Assembly: GCF_035046485.1 (NCBI RefSeq)
Contig: NC_085137.1
Coordinates: forward strand, 377,952,706-378,016,705
DNA length: 64,000 nucleotides
From: Aedes albopictus
Taxonomy: Eukaryota; Arthropoda; Insecta; Diptera; Culicidae
Direction: 5' to 3'
Shown: positions 12,720 through 23,212 of the stretch, piece by piece
Numbering within the stretch: position 1 is the stretch's first letter
How the letters are laid out: each line of letters begins with the position of its first letter
Made by a program: the position numbers and the translations under genes
The notes under the pieces: model-generated
Told to the model about the DNA's origin: nothing
The model's database searches: none
Seen by the model: the letters and a program-made list of their open reading frames with translations, nothing else

Positions 12720-13800
12720 GAAACTTCTTGAAATGTTTCCAAGATTCTCCTGAAACCCCTTAGGACCCCATGTAACGCATCTGGGAGGCTCTGAAAGCCC
12801 CGAAAACTCCTCCGTAACACCGGAAATGCTCAGAAACTTCCTGAAATGCCTCCAAAATCCCCCTTAAAGCACGTCGGACCCCATGCAATGCACCTGAGAG
12901 GCTCCGAATCCCCCGAAAACTCCTCCGTAACGCTTCCGTAACGCCTTGAATCCCGCCGCAAACACTCTGAAACTTCCTCAAATGGCTCCAAATTTCCCCT
13001 TGAACCCACTCGGACCCCATGTAACCAGTGTACGTAAAATATGCCACCGCAAGCGAAAAATAGGCAACAAAGAAGGCACGGCAACAACGCTTTGTTTTTT
13101 CGTTAGCAGATAATGACAAAATCTCTCCCGAGTTTGTTCACAACAAAAACGGTAGGAATATTTGTCTCGTTCTATTCACATCGTGATTTTCGCATTGTTT
13201 TACAACTGAAACTCGACTCTGAGGATGACAAGAGTCTTAATTCGTCCAAATGCTCATGAATTCGATGATGTGGGTCGAAAATTTCAGCAGAAAAGCCGAA
13301 ATATCGGCTCACGCACGGCAAGCGATATTTGTGTTATTGCTCTCATCGCTTGACATGCGTTTATTGCGGAGCGCCTTTGTTACCGACATGCACCGCTTAG
13401 GACAAAGCGTTTGTTTTTCGGCGTGACCCGTGTTTCGTACCCTGCATGTAACGCATTTGAGACCCACCGAAACCCCTGAAAACACCTGCATAACGCCTCT
13501 GACTCCTGCCGAAAATTCTCTGAAACTTCCTGAAAAGCCTCCGGAATCCCCCTGAAAATCTCTCGAACGCTATACAACGCACTTGAGATTCTCCGAAACA
13601 CCCGAAAACTGCTCTGAGACTTCCTGAAATGCCTACGAAACTTTTTTAAGACTCACTCGGACCCCATGTAACATACGCAAGACCTTCGGAAATCCCTGAA
13701 AACGTTCCTATAACGCCTACAAAACCCATCATAAATCCTCTGAAACGCTTCCGAAAACCCTCTGAGATCTCCTGGTACCCCGCTGAAACCCCTTGAAAAG
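12720..13800. repeat. Minisatellite, ~95-135-bp unit, split by a MITE
   Basis: Landmarks GGACCCCATGTAACGCA, CCGAAAACTCCTCCGTAACG and TCTGAAACTTCCTGAAATGCC recur in order. The CCATG landmark falls near 12768, 12881, 13017, 13444, 13570 (degenerate) and 13664. Unit length varies because short words inside the unit are themselves duplicated. The array is interrupted at 13026-13444 by a hAT-like MITE and resumes in register after it. Open frames on the minus strand through it (12760-13119, 13380-13601) are repeat translations. Confidence 0.75.
13026..13444. mobile_element. Non-autonomous hAT-like element (MITE)
   Basis: This 419-bp insertion has imperfect inverted termini beginning CAGTGTACGTAAAAT on the left and, read inward from the right end, CAGGGTACGAAACAC. 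It is flanked by a perfect 8-bp direct duplication CATGTAAC (13018-13025 and 13445-13452). An 8-bp duplication with CAG termini is the signature of the hAT superfamily. Partial internal inverted repeats (CGCTTTG...TTTTCG) are present. There is no transposase frame, so it would depend on an enzyme supplied elsewhere. Confidence 0.85.
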
Positions 13801-13836
13801 TGCATAAAAACATGCATAAAATTACATAAAATTACA

Positions 13837-14509
13837 AGACGAGCTTGGTGGTCTAGTGGCTACCGCTTCTGATTCATATGCAGAAGGTCCTGGGTTCAAT
13901 CCCTGGCTCGTCCCTTTCCTCCTACTTTGTATCTTTCTATCTACTTTCTCTCTCACTCTCTCTTCTACATATGCATTCCATGTATATTCGTGTGTTCGTA
14001 GCGATCGCTAGAACCAGAAACGGATTGAAAAAAAAAGCCGTTTCCCTTCCTTCAAACTTTCATCACAGCACAGTGTCAATCTATCATATAACGCCTACAA
14101 GTTATGCAACCAAGCGGACTGTGCCGCTTCACAATAATCTTCACACAATCTATCGCTTTACGCCTGGCACCCTTGCACCAATGCATGATCCATGTGCCAA
14201 AAATAAACATTTCCCACCAACACACCAACATCCGCATGACCTTGTGCAGGCGCAGAGGATTCAACGGCCTGATGTGGGCAAGCGATTGCAATCATCATTT
14301 CCCTCCCCTTCCCCATTGACCTGCAACCTGACGCAGCAGGCGCCATTGTTGTCGCCTAAAAATACAAGACCACCAACGCTCACACACTGAAGATGCCTGT
14401 TAGTCCCAAGCAGCTATCTCATTGGTTCCTTGTGTGAGTGTAGCTGATCTGGCGATACTGGAGTTGCAACTGCGGGCGGTCAATCAAGCTCAAGCTCAAG
14501 CTCAAGCTC
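13837..14509 (+). mobile_element. tRNA-derived SINE, ~670 bp, full length
   Basis: The head has RNA polymerase III promoter boxes: an A box TGGTCTAGTGG near 13849-13859 and a B box GGTTCAATCCC near 13892-13902. A long body ends in about four copies of the hexamer AGCTCA (14488-14509). It is flanked by a perfect 21-bp direct duplication (13816-13836 and 14510-14530; ATAAAATTAC-type sequence), the hallmark of target-primed retroposition. The 170-aa open frame from 13878 is not supported as a gene. The body does not match Feilai, and I do not assign a family name. Confidence 0.85.
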
Positions 14510-14788
14510 ATAAAATTACATAAAATTACATTACATAAAATTCTTGAAAAATTACATGGAAAATGCTAAGGAATAGATCCTGGAGTAAATTCTGTATTCT
14601 GTTGGGAGATCTTTAAAAAAATAAGTTTCTGAAAGAAACTCCGAATGTCTGAATAAATACAAAGCAATTCTGACAATATTTCTGGAGAAATTCGTTCAGA
14701 AATGTTTGAAGAATTAAATGAAAGAATACAAGCATGTACTAGTACTTATGTAGCAATCCTTGAATGAATATCCTGTACAACTCCTTAA

Positions 14789-15954
14789 GGCGAAACTGGA
14801 AGCATTTCCTCACTTTTTGGTTTTTGATTTTTTCTTAAATAACGAAGCAATATTTTCAAAATCGGTTTTCGTGCACATGTAGAGTATAGATCAAGGTGGC
14901 GCGCGGATGGACGTGTTTCCGATTAGCTGTCACGTTTTTGCTCGTCTCCGCTGAAAATTCAATTCGGCCGGTGAAAAGATTCCGCGTGTGATACCATAGA
15001 AGATCGGTGATGTACTCGTTTTATGTGACAGTGATAATGTGCAGCCACTTAAAAGTATCGGTTTATGAAGTCTCTTCATTTCATTTATATATTTGGCGAT
15101 TTGCCTAGTGTCGACGTTTTTCCTCGTCCACGCGTTAACGTCGTTTCGATCGATGAAAAGATTCCGCTTGTGATACCGAAGAGGATCAGTGAGGTGTACT
15201 CGTTTTCTATGATAATGTACGGCGACTTAGTGGAGATGGACGTGAACACTTTTAGTGTGTCAATTTGTGCATTTAACTGTTCAGAATTTGGAAGAATCGT
15301 CTTCATTTGAGGATGTGTGTTTCGGATTTCGGATCTCGGATACGGGTCTGGAAGAGATCGATTTCAAGCAGATCAGTGGACTACGCGGAACTCGGTGAGA
15401 TCTTTCTGATTACACTCTATATACTTTATATTGTTATATAACTACTTGTAAGTTGAAAATTCGCTATTTTCAACATCCTTTCATCTATTGGAAGCTGCTT
15501 CAGTTCTGGGCTCTTTCTAAGTTGATGAAGGGATTTATAAATGCTTGCAAGGACTTGGCCAGGTGTGTGGAGTTGAGTGGGTCTATGACATTGTAGATAG
15601 TAGCGACATCAGCAATGTTAATGGATATATTCAACTTTGCAACTCCATCCAAGATTTGTGCAAGTATTCATGCTATGCTATGTTATGCTATGCTATGTAG
15701 AGTATAGATCAAGGTATCTTCTGATTTTTTTTGTAGTGGAAAATGTTTTTCGTTTTTGCAGAAACCATTTTTGAACAAAATTTCACAAAAAAATGGTTTC
15801 TGCAAAAATGGAAAACATTTTCCACCTCAAAAAAATCAGAAGATACCTTGATCTATACTCTACATGTGCACGAAAACCGATTTTGAAAATATTGCTTCGT
15901 TGTTTAATAAAAAATCAAAAATCGAAAAAATGAGAAAATGCTTCCAGTTTCGCC
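14789..15954. mobile_element. TTAA-flanked inverted-repeat element, ~1.17 kb
   Basis: Terminal inverted repeats of about 110 bp (14789-14897 and 15845-15954) start GGCGAAACTGGAAGCATTT. TTAA lies directly outside both ends (14785-14788 and 15955-15958), as expected for a piggyBac-type insertion, though the termini are not the usual CCC...GGG. The interior holds a diverged direct duplication at ~185-bp offset (TTCCGCGTGTGATACC near 14978, TTCCGCTTGTGATACC near 15163). A second, inner palindrome (15696-15866) re-uses the inner end of the terminal repeat. No transposase frame is visible. Confidence 0.75.
15696..15866. repeat. Inner ~171-bp foldback nested in the TTAA element
   Basis: Arms of ~75 bp pair around 15770-15790. 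The left arm begins TGTAGAGTATAGATCAAGG, the same sequence that ends the left outer terminal repeat at 14878-14896. The outer left repeat can therefore pair with the right arm, and so can the inner left arm. Confidence 0.75.
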
Positions 15955-15958
15955 TTAA

Positions 15959-17798
15959 GGAATCCCAGCAGAAATTTCGGAAGATAAATCCTGAAGGAAT
16001 CTCTAAGGAGTTTCTGTTCTTGGAGGATCTTCTGCAGAATTTTTTAAAAATTTCAAGAAGAGTTCTTGAAAAACTCATAAGAGGAATTCCAGCAATAATG
16101 CTCTTTTCGCGAAGATAATACAAAAAAATGATTTTACGGAATAATTTTTAATTTGGCGCAATAGTGATGGATTGTCCCAGTTTACAAGTTAACAAGTGTT
16201 GAGTAACCTCTGATTTTAGCATGACAGATCTGGATTCCCTCCATATGCATTATGCAATCTGAAACAAAAACTATGCTTTTTAAGGAGAATCGTGAATATT
16301 CATCCCATTCCACTAACCTCCCTCATTCATCCTAAGATGTCCAAGTGCCCCAGGATCTTTTCATAATGAATATTTTCTTGGTTTATACCGGAGGAAACCA
16401 AGTATCACATGCTCTAAAATAGATTTTGTCTCACGAAAAACAAAAACAAAAAATGATCACCCCAAAGTGCTCATTCGCCGTCCTTGCAAAAGTATCTGGC
16501 CTATACCAGTTTGTGTCCTTCCTGTATCCTGTAGCGCTGACGATGCGCTGCTGGTAGTATCACAACAGGATGACCATTTGGACTTTTGGCTTCTGTCTTC
16601 CTCCGTTTGTCCATGAAGAACGAACGTGTCATGAAACCTGTCGAAGGCCAAAGGTGTGATTATAATCATGTTCATTACAAGCGGACGGAGACAAGGGTAG
16701 ATGAGCGAGGGCTTTGGTTAGGATGATGATGATAATGTCGCTGGTGCATGTCCTTATCCAGAAGAAACATGCCCGTTCAAAAGATTGAGGTCATTGACGG
16801 AGGAGCCGTCTTTCTTAACCAATCTATCTTGACTAATCACACTGTTTTATCACTAAACTTCAAAATAGTACACTGAACTTGAACAACTAGAGAAATTTGA
16901 GCCCATGACTAATACTTTCAAACGGAACTGTATGTCCAAGCTGGACGGAACGATTCAGTGTAAAAGTATTCAGTATCCATCTACCAACAATTTTCGGTCA
17001 AACATAACACCCAGATTGATGTGGTGATACGATGATGATGGACCGGGCGAACAGAGATGGAATGGACCAGCAAAGACATCGCATCCGCTACCAGTTCGTG
17101 CCACTGCTAGACTGGGTTGTGCCTTACAGAATCAACTTAAGGGCTCTTAATTTGAACAAATTTAATTTTCGTGATTACATACTGCTTGACGCGCCTGGGA
17201 CTTGGACACGGAAAGGGCGGGTTGATGTTGTTGTCCTGGTGCTGACTATGCCGAGCTGTTGAAATGACGAAGGACGACGTTAGGCTAGACGATGGATGTG
17301 GTCGCAGACTCGATAGGATTGTGAACCGGCTCTCTGGCTGTTGGATCAATGTGTGAACCAGGCGGCAGTCAAATGGTGATAGGAAAACCTGTCCACGTAG
17401 GTTCGCTACAAAACGTGACTAAAGTCAACGACACATAAATATCCTAGTCTGCTCCGTTTTGGTCGGGCGTGTCTCCGACTGACTGGGGCTGCTGGACTCT
17501 GTTTGGGTGTACGTGCCGGTATTCTCAAAACGGTACCTTGGCGTTGACCTCCCGGCCTCCTCGATGCCAGTCACATACGGTCGTAAGAAAGGCAAGTAAT
17601 TTCATAATGATAACGTCTCTTTTGTGCTACCGGGATCAGATTTACTACAAGTGTGGACACGTTTTGTTGTGAATCACCAGGAAGGGATTGATGTAGGTTC
17701 TTATCAATTTGATTTACCGGGATGGTTAGGGTTGTTTGTTGTGAAATCGTTTGTCCGGGAATCAAATTAAATTGCGAGTCAATGTGGTCAAGTTGTCC
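15959..17798. other. Unassigned intergenic DNA
   Basis: A short GAATTC-type patch (15959-16110) is followed by ~1.7 kb of mixed-composition sequence. Open frames are at most 76 aa (17032-17262) with no recognisable motif. No terminal repeats were resolved. It may be single-copy mosquito DNA or a decayed transposon. Confidence 0.4.
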
Positions 17799-18316
17799 TT
17801 TGAAGCCGGATTTTTTTAAGTGTTGTTATAGAGCTTTTTCTACGTTATTCTGTGCTGGTGCTCAACAGCATAAAAAGGTTAGAATATGATGCAGATATTT
17901 TTTTCTGGATATCATAGATCATCCAAACTGTTATTAAGTTTAGATCCAAAAGTCTACGGGTGTAACGGTGACTTCTTTCATTATTCAAAGCCACGATTTG
18001 TAATCTATCATGCCCAGTAAGTCTTTTGAAAGTTCGTTGGACAATATCAAATCAATCAGGATATCCTAAATTATCTAAACTGTTCTTGAGTTCAGATTCT
18101 GAAGTCTACGGATGAAACGGTAATTTCTTTCATTATACAAAGCTACGATTTGTAATCGATCATGTACAGTAAGTCTTCTGAAAGTTCAATAGACAGTATC
18201 ATACCAGTTGGGATGTCCTAGGTCATCAAAACTGTTCTTTAGTTTAGATCCTAAAGTCTACGGGTGTAACGGTAATTTTTTCATTATACAAAGCTATGAT
18301 TTGTAATCTATCATGC
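17799..18316 (-). repeat. 152-bp minisatellite element, copy 1
   Basis: Three units at regular 152-bp spacing, landmark GTCTACGG at 17952, 18104 and 18256. Each unit carries GTAACGGTAATTTCTTTCAT and TTTGTAATCTATCATGCCC. The unique left flank (17799-17910, AAGCCGGATTTTTTT... GTGCTCAACAGCAT) matches, in reverse, the flank of the second copy at 38148-39156. Both copies are therefore one dispersed family, not independent satellites. Confidence 0.8.
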
Positions 18317-19729
18317 CCTATCATTCTTCGCTGCCACACACCACACTCCTGCACACAATCAAAGATAATCCTAAGGTAGCCCCATGCTCGAATGTTTGCG
18401 TGCTTGCATGTTCTTCTCGAGAAACAACTGTCATAGCAATTGTTTTTTTAGAACTGAGCTCCGTAGCACTAGGATGACCCAGAAAACCAGAAAATTTCTG
18501 AGAATGCCTTGTGGTCTTCAACTGTTCATTTTAGTTGAAAACAAGTTTAGTAATCCTGAAATATCCCAAAGGAATTTTTGAATGGCTCTGAGTTTCACCG
18601 AAGTTCACGAATCTGGGTGGGTTAGACTAGGTAACGTAACTTTCCATAACACTATCTAGGAATATCATCATAATTTTCTCCAGTTTTTAAATGGAAGGGT
18701 TTCTCTCCAAGGTTTTCTTCAGAAATTCATGCAAAAAATCTTTTAGAAGAGCAGTTCCAAAAGAAATTGTCTTCACATTGATTCTGAGAATTTTTCTTGT
18801 TGATGGCATTTATCAAGAGGTTCTTTCAGGTATGCGGAGATGCTCACAGGCCTTTTTTTTTTCAATTTTTTAATTCTTACAGGGATTGCTTAGTATTTAT
18901 TCGATTCTTTCAGAACCTTTTCCGGTGATACTTCAGAAATGTCTACAAAGATTGTCTCAACAATTCCTGCAGAGTTTACTCCAGAATCTCTTCCTTAGCA
19001 TTTTCTAGATTTTTTTTCAAGAAATTCTTCTAGTTACAGCAGCAGGGGGTTCTCCAGTTTAGGGAATTTTTCCAAGATTCCTCCTAAAAATTATTATTTC
19101 CAGAAATTTTTGCTTGTGTTCGAATCCCTTCAGATATGGCATGAATTCCTATAGGCAAGACAGATATAACGAGAAACAATCGTTTTTTCAGAGTAGTGCT
19201 CACGATTCCTCTCCACAAAGTGTTGTCTGGTACCAGAGAAAAACCGATTAGTCGTGCCATATTTCCCACATTTGAGAGACGTTTCTGGATGAATTCGAGC
19301 AAATATATTGTCGTCGCGGTTGAAACCCGAAGTTTCCCCACACCCGGTAATCGAATTTTCTCAAAATCCATACGTTAAACCTAACGTCAGACGTAGTGCG
19401 CTGGACAGCGGACCTGGTCCTCTATCCAGCGCACTGTGTCCGACGTACGTCCGACACACGGTTTAGGAGAAACATCGAGGTTCGCGTGTCAAAAATTCCG
19501 ATTTTCAACTGCACGAACAATAGTACCACAGAATTGCTCCGGATTGCACAGTGTCTTACCCCTAGAAGGTATCTCCTGGATTTATGCCAAGGATTTTAAC
19601 AGAAAATCCCCCACGGATCCATAAGAAATTTATCGAGAATTCCACAAGTACTTTTGTCCGCAGTTTCTGCAGACATGTCCAAGAAGTTCCTTTAAGGCTC
19701 AAGCATCCGTCATCATTTTTCGGAAATAG
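18317..19729. other. Intergenic DNA with GAATTC-type arrays
   Basis: 18317-18660 is unassigned. 18670-19090 and 19560-19710 are decayed GAATTC-type arrays. 19090-19550 is a non-array insert holding a perfect 11-bp-stem hairpin (19395-19435, AGTGCGCTGGA / TCCAGCGCACT). The 95-aa minus-strand frame at 19084-19371 has no family resemblance I recognise. Confidence 0.4.
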
Positions 19730-19863
19730 AAAAGCAGTTTTTTCGCAGTAAATCAAAACAATGAGCACGAAAATGTATTCACTGTATTCTATTCCTCATA
19801 TGGAATACAGTGAATCCATTTTCGTTGCGAAAATGATTGATATGAACGAAAAAACTGCTTTCC
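19730..19863. mobile_element. 134-bp foldback MITE-like hairpin
   Basis: Left arm AAAGCAGTTTTTTCG...GAAAATG...ATTCACTGTATTC pairs with the right arm ending GAAAAAACTGCTTT over about 62 bp, with a centre at CATATG near 19798-19803. No target duplication was resolved. Confidence 0.65.
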
Positions 19864-20094
19864 AATGTTTGATGATGACGATGATTTCAATGACGAATGG
19901 TTCAACGTTAAAAGTTCCTCTATGGATTTCTCCAGGAATCCTTACAGAAATTTCCGTAGCAATTTTTCCTTGGAGTTACTTCCAGAGTTTCTGCAGAAGT
20001 TTTCCATATTTTTCTTTGAAGGAGGAGAAATTTGTGAATTTTGTGCAGGTATTCTTCTAGGCATTTATCCAACAATTTCTCTAGAGAAAACTCA

Positions 20095-20353
20095 GGGTCT
20101 CCAGTTAGCCTAGTGGTTAAGGCTATGGATCGCCAATCCGGAGGCAGCGGGTTCGATTACCGTTCCGGTCGGGAAAATTTTCTCGACTTCCTGGGAATAA
20201 TGTATCATTGTACTTGCCTCACTGTACTTGCCTTGCCTCAAAATTCATGCTATGGCACGCAAAGAAAGCCCTTCAATTAATAAATGTGGAAGTGCTCAAA
20301 GAACACTCTAAGTTGAAGCGAGGCAAGCCAAGTTCCAGTGAGAACGTTCCATA
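20095..20353 (+). mobile_element. Feilai SINE, copy 1 (near full length)
   Basis: The tRNA-like head runs from GGTCTCCAGTTAGCC with an A box TAGCCTAGTGG and a B box GGTTCGATTACC. The tRNA-unrelated body follows (GTATCATTGTACTTGCC, AAAGAAAGCCCTTCAATTAA, GTGGAAGTGCTC, GAGGCAAGCCAAGTTCC). The 3' end enters a GAA tail. This matches my recollection of Feilai from Aedes aegypti. Feilai has no coding capacity and depends on a LINE for mobility. Confidence 0.88.
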
Positions 20354-20563
20354 AAGAAGAAGAAGAAGAAGAAGAAGAAGAAGAAGAAGAAGAAGAAGAA
20401 GAAGAAGAAGAAGAAGAAGAAGAAGAAGAAGAAGAAGAAGAAGAAGAAGAAGAAGAAGAAGAAGAAGAAGAAGAAGAAGAAGAAGAAGAAGAAGAAGAAG
20501 AAGAAGAAGAAGAAGAAGAAGAAGAAGAAGAAGAAGAAGAAGAAGAAGAAGAAGAAGAAGAAG
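20354..20563 (+). repeat. Pure (AAG)70 microsatellite
   Basis: This is 210 bp of uninterrupted AAG/GAA, 70 units, grown from the 3' tail of the Feilai copy. It is a perfect purine/pyrimidine mirror tract. The frames across it give poly-Glu (+) and poly-Ser or poly-Leu (-) and are artefacts. The other tailed Feilai copies in this window carry about 4-9 units. Confidence 0.97.
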
Positions 20564-20949
20564 CAGATGAAAACTCAAAAAATATTTCAGGAATGGTTGT
20601 CCAGTAGTCCCTCCAATCAATTATCAAAAACTTCTTCTAGGAATCTCCAAAGGTATCACCAAGTGTTTTTTTGGGCCCCAAAATTTAGGGGATTACTTTG
20701 GGCAATTTCTAATGAATTCCTTTAGAAATTTCTCCATAGATTCTTTCAAGATTTTTTTCAGTCACCTACCACGCCGAGGACCTGGGATCGAATCCCACTC
20801 CCGACAAACTCAAAAAATGTGATTTCCGAAATTAAAAAGCCTAGGGCTAAACATCTCGTTAATACATCTAGAAAAACAAACTTTCAGTAATTTTTTGTGC
20901 AATTCTGGAGCAACTACAGAAAACAAAATCCCTAAAAGTATATTTAAAA
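20564..20949. other. GAATTC-type patch plus a SINE fragment
   Basis: 20570-20755 is decayed array. About 20757-20870 looks like an internally deleted SINE: a B-box-like GGGATCGAATCCC within a tRNA T-arm (near 20788), then GCCTAGGGCTAAACATCTCG (near 20840), a 3' end related to the fragment at 25316-25376. Confidence 0.45.
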
Positions 20950-21426
20950 TGGTTCCGGGTCATTTGGCCGAACGCCATTTGGCCGAATGCCGTTTGGCCG
21001 AAAGCCATTTGGCTGAATGTCGTTTGGCCGAACGCCATTTGGCCGAAAGGGTAATTTGGCCGAATGCCGTTTGGCCGAAAATGAATGATGAACTTAAGTG
21101 ACCATTGTTCCCAGCCTCAGTATAACTTGAAAGAACAGTCTATGAGTCAAAGAAGGAAAAATCTTTGATAAAATATAGTCAGTTTCAACGCTAACTAATT
21201 CCTGAATGCCTAAACTAGAAAGAATAGCCTATGATTAAAAGAAGGAAATATTTCTGATGATCATATTGGCAGTTAGAATGTCAAACATTTCTTCTAAATT
21301 CTTTTGATTACGATTCGGCCAAACGGCATTCGGCCAAACGATCCTTTCGGCCAGAGGGCATTGGCCAAATGGCGTTCGGCCAAACAGCATTCAGCCAAAC
21401 GGCATTCGGCCAAATGGCCGGACACC
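20950..21426. mobile_element. TIR element made of TTTGGCCGAA repeats
   Basis: Both ends are arrays of a ~15-bp word (CATTTGGCCGAACGC and variants), about eight copies on the left (20960-21080) and about seven inverted on the right (21315-21420), around a ~230-bp AT-rich centre. Termini GGTTCCGGGTCATTTGGCC and, inward from the right, GGTGTCCGGCCATTTGGCC pair imperfectly. Perfect 8-bp duplications ATTTAAAA flank it (20942-20949 and 21427-21434). Each word contains the self-complementary core TTCGGCCAAA/TTTGGCCGAA. There is no transposase, and the superfamily is uncertain. Confidence 0.75.
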
Positions 21427-21434
21427 ATTTAAAA

Positions 21435-22335
21435 CAATTTCTGTAGGAATCTCGAAAAGATATTTCTGAGGAACTGCTGGGTTAATTTCTAAAAAAAAAA
21501 CTGCGTAGAATTTTTGCGATAATCCCTGAAGGAATCCCTCTAGAAATTATTGGAGATACTTTTGGGAAAATTTCCAAAGGAATCTCTGTTAGATTATAAA
21601 TAATATTTTCACCTCTTAAAAACTCCATTTGAGAACTTTGAAAAAAAAAAGTATTTCTGAAGAAAACTCTGAGGAAGTCTTTGGGGATATTTTCGAAGGA
21701 ATCCCTGCAGAAATTTCTGAAAAATGTAGTCAATAGAATCACTGTAGAAGTCTCAGGAAGTACAGTTGAAAACATCTTCAGAGAAATATCCTAAGAAATA
21801 CCAGGGAAATTCTTGAAGGAATCGCTGGACGAATTTTTGAAAAACTTTCTGGGGAAATACCTAGAGAAACTCTGAGGAAACCTTTGGTGGAATTTCTAAA
21901 AAGTTTATGAAGCATTTTTATTGAAATTTCAGGAGAAATCCTATTAGCACAATTCTTGCATGAGTTTTCTGAGAGAATTGCAGGAGCAATCTTTTGACGT
22001 ATTTCTGAAATAATTCCTGTGGGAATACCTGAAGAAACACCTTGCTTAGCTTTTGCGAAGATCCATAAAAAAACACTTGAGATGTTTATAAAAAACCTGT
22101 TGAAATTCCTAGTAAATATTTCTGCATTCCTTGAAATATTTGTGGAAAAATTCTTAGATTTTCCGTAGAGGAAATGCTGGTGAAATTTTTGAGAAAAAAC
22201 ATGAGAGAAATCCTGAAGGAATCTCTGTATGAACTCCAGCAGGAATAAGTCTGCTTATTTCTAGACGGGCGCTTTTTTCCTCCGACTTTCGAGAGTCCGA
22301 CGGCCCACCACCCACAAAGCGGTCTTCTCACTTCA
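21435..22335. repeat. Decayed GAATTC-type array
   Basis: Degenerate words such as AGGAATCTCTGTAGAAATTTC and TTTCTGAGGAA-type modules repeat across the stretch. The minus-strand open frames at 21482-21775 and 22086-22331 are repeat translations. The last ~80 bp (22255-22335) are GC-richer and lead into the next palindrome. Confidence 0.65.
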
Positions 22336-22534
22336 CCGGGCCGGGACCGTGTCAGGCCCCAGCCGTGCCCGGGTCATCGATTTCTTTCTAACGATATCTA
22401 TGGCGTGCTTCTCACTAGCCCGGCCGGGGCCCGACCGAGCCCCGGCACGGTGTGATGTGCAACACGCCATAGTAATCGCATGTGAGAAATCGATGACCGG
22501 GGCACGGCCGGGGTCCGACACGGTCCCGGCCCGG
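22336..22534. mobile_element. GC-rich ~199-bp palindrome
   Basis: Arms of ~95 bp: the left arm begins CCGGGCCGGGACCGTGTC and the right arm ends GACACGGTCCCGGCCCGG. The arms differ by scattered changes. Each arm also contains CGATTTCT and TATGGCGTG. The palindrome is strongly GC-rich in an AT-rich setting. Open frames on both strands mirror each other because of the palindrome. It is likely a foldback element; target duplications were not resolved. Confidence 0.65.
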
Positions 22535-23206
22535 CGTAATGGGAATTGTCCTTAAGTCATCGGGAAAACAGTGCCTGAAGCTCACAACAATTAAATAATA
22601 ATAGTCCATTTTACGAGTTGATTTTATGAATGAAAATCTGACACCTCCTGTTCTAACAAGTGGGTATCAATATCATCATTAACAATGTTGTCGTTTCGTA
22701 AAATGACTCATTCTTCTCCCTTATTGACATTGTACATGCAAATTGAACACAACAGGTATGTGAACATCTATCTGATTCCATCTGAAGGAGATTTAGATTG
22801 TGGAAGGAACAAACCATGTGCATACGTGTAATGGAGTTCAGTTCTGTGCCTTTAGGGGATGGAGATAGTCAAGTGGCTCCGCAGCTTGAAGGAAAGAAGC
22901 ACCCTTCTAGCAAATGGGGAGTCGTGGGTTCGATTCTCACAGGAGCAAATTTTCAAATTTCAATTTGTTCATCAAACACGTGTTTCTGTTGCTGCGTGCA
23001 TGGAAGTCGAAGCATTTAACCGGTGTTATTACTAGAAGTTAAAAAAATAATTGCTGAATCTGTTTTGTCAGTGACAAAAAATGTGTGACTGTGTCACAAT
23101 CTGTACATGATTGGTGACTCGCCTCTTTCCGAATGTTTTGTATTTCTCTTCTGTGACAATTTCGTTCATTGGTTTTGAGGAGATAACCTTTGCTTTACCA
23201 ACAAAC
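22535..23206. other. Intergenic, with a tRNA-like fragment
   Basis: About 22862-22955 has an A-box-like TAGTCAAGTGG, a well-paired T arm (GTGGG TTCGATT CTCAC) and a terminal AGGAGCA. The acceptor stem does not pair cleanly with the 5' side and no D/anticodon arms form convincingly, so this is a SINE head or tRNA pseudogene, not a functional tRNA. The rest up to the protease-homologue gene is unassigned. Confidence 0.45.
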
Positions 23207-23212
23207 TATAAA
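23207..23212 (+). promoter_or_regulatory. Possible TATA box for the protease homologue
   Basis: TATAAA lies 124 bp upstream of the chosen ATG. A GATA-type AGATAA motif is present near 23180. Motif-only evidence; the transcription start cannot be placed. Confidence 0.25.

Noticed and set aside
13837..13915. Functional tRNA gene at the head of the 13.8-kb SINE
   Set aside because: The A and B boxes belong to a retroposon with target duplications, and the cloverleaf is imperfect.
13878..14390. 170-aa coding sequence
   Set aside because: Lies wholly within a SINE, has no domain, and overlaps frames on both strands.
20273..20627. Poly-Glu, poly-Ser and poly-Leu frames
   Set aside because: They are translations of the (AAG)70 SINE tail.
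20895..21101. Repeated-peptide frame (HLAER/CRLAE)
   Set aside because: It is the translated TTTGGCCGAA arm of a TIR element.
22333..22609. GC-rich coding frames on both strands
   Set aside because: Mirror-image peptides produced by the GC-rich palindrome.
22862..22955. tRNA gene
   Set aside because: The T arm is good but the acceptor, D and anticodon arms do not form properly; more likely a SINE head or pseudo-tRNA.
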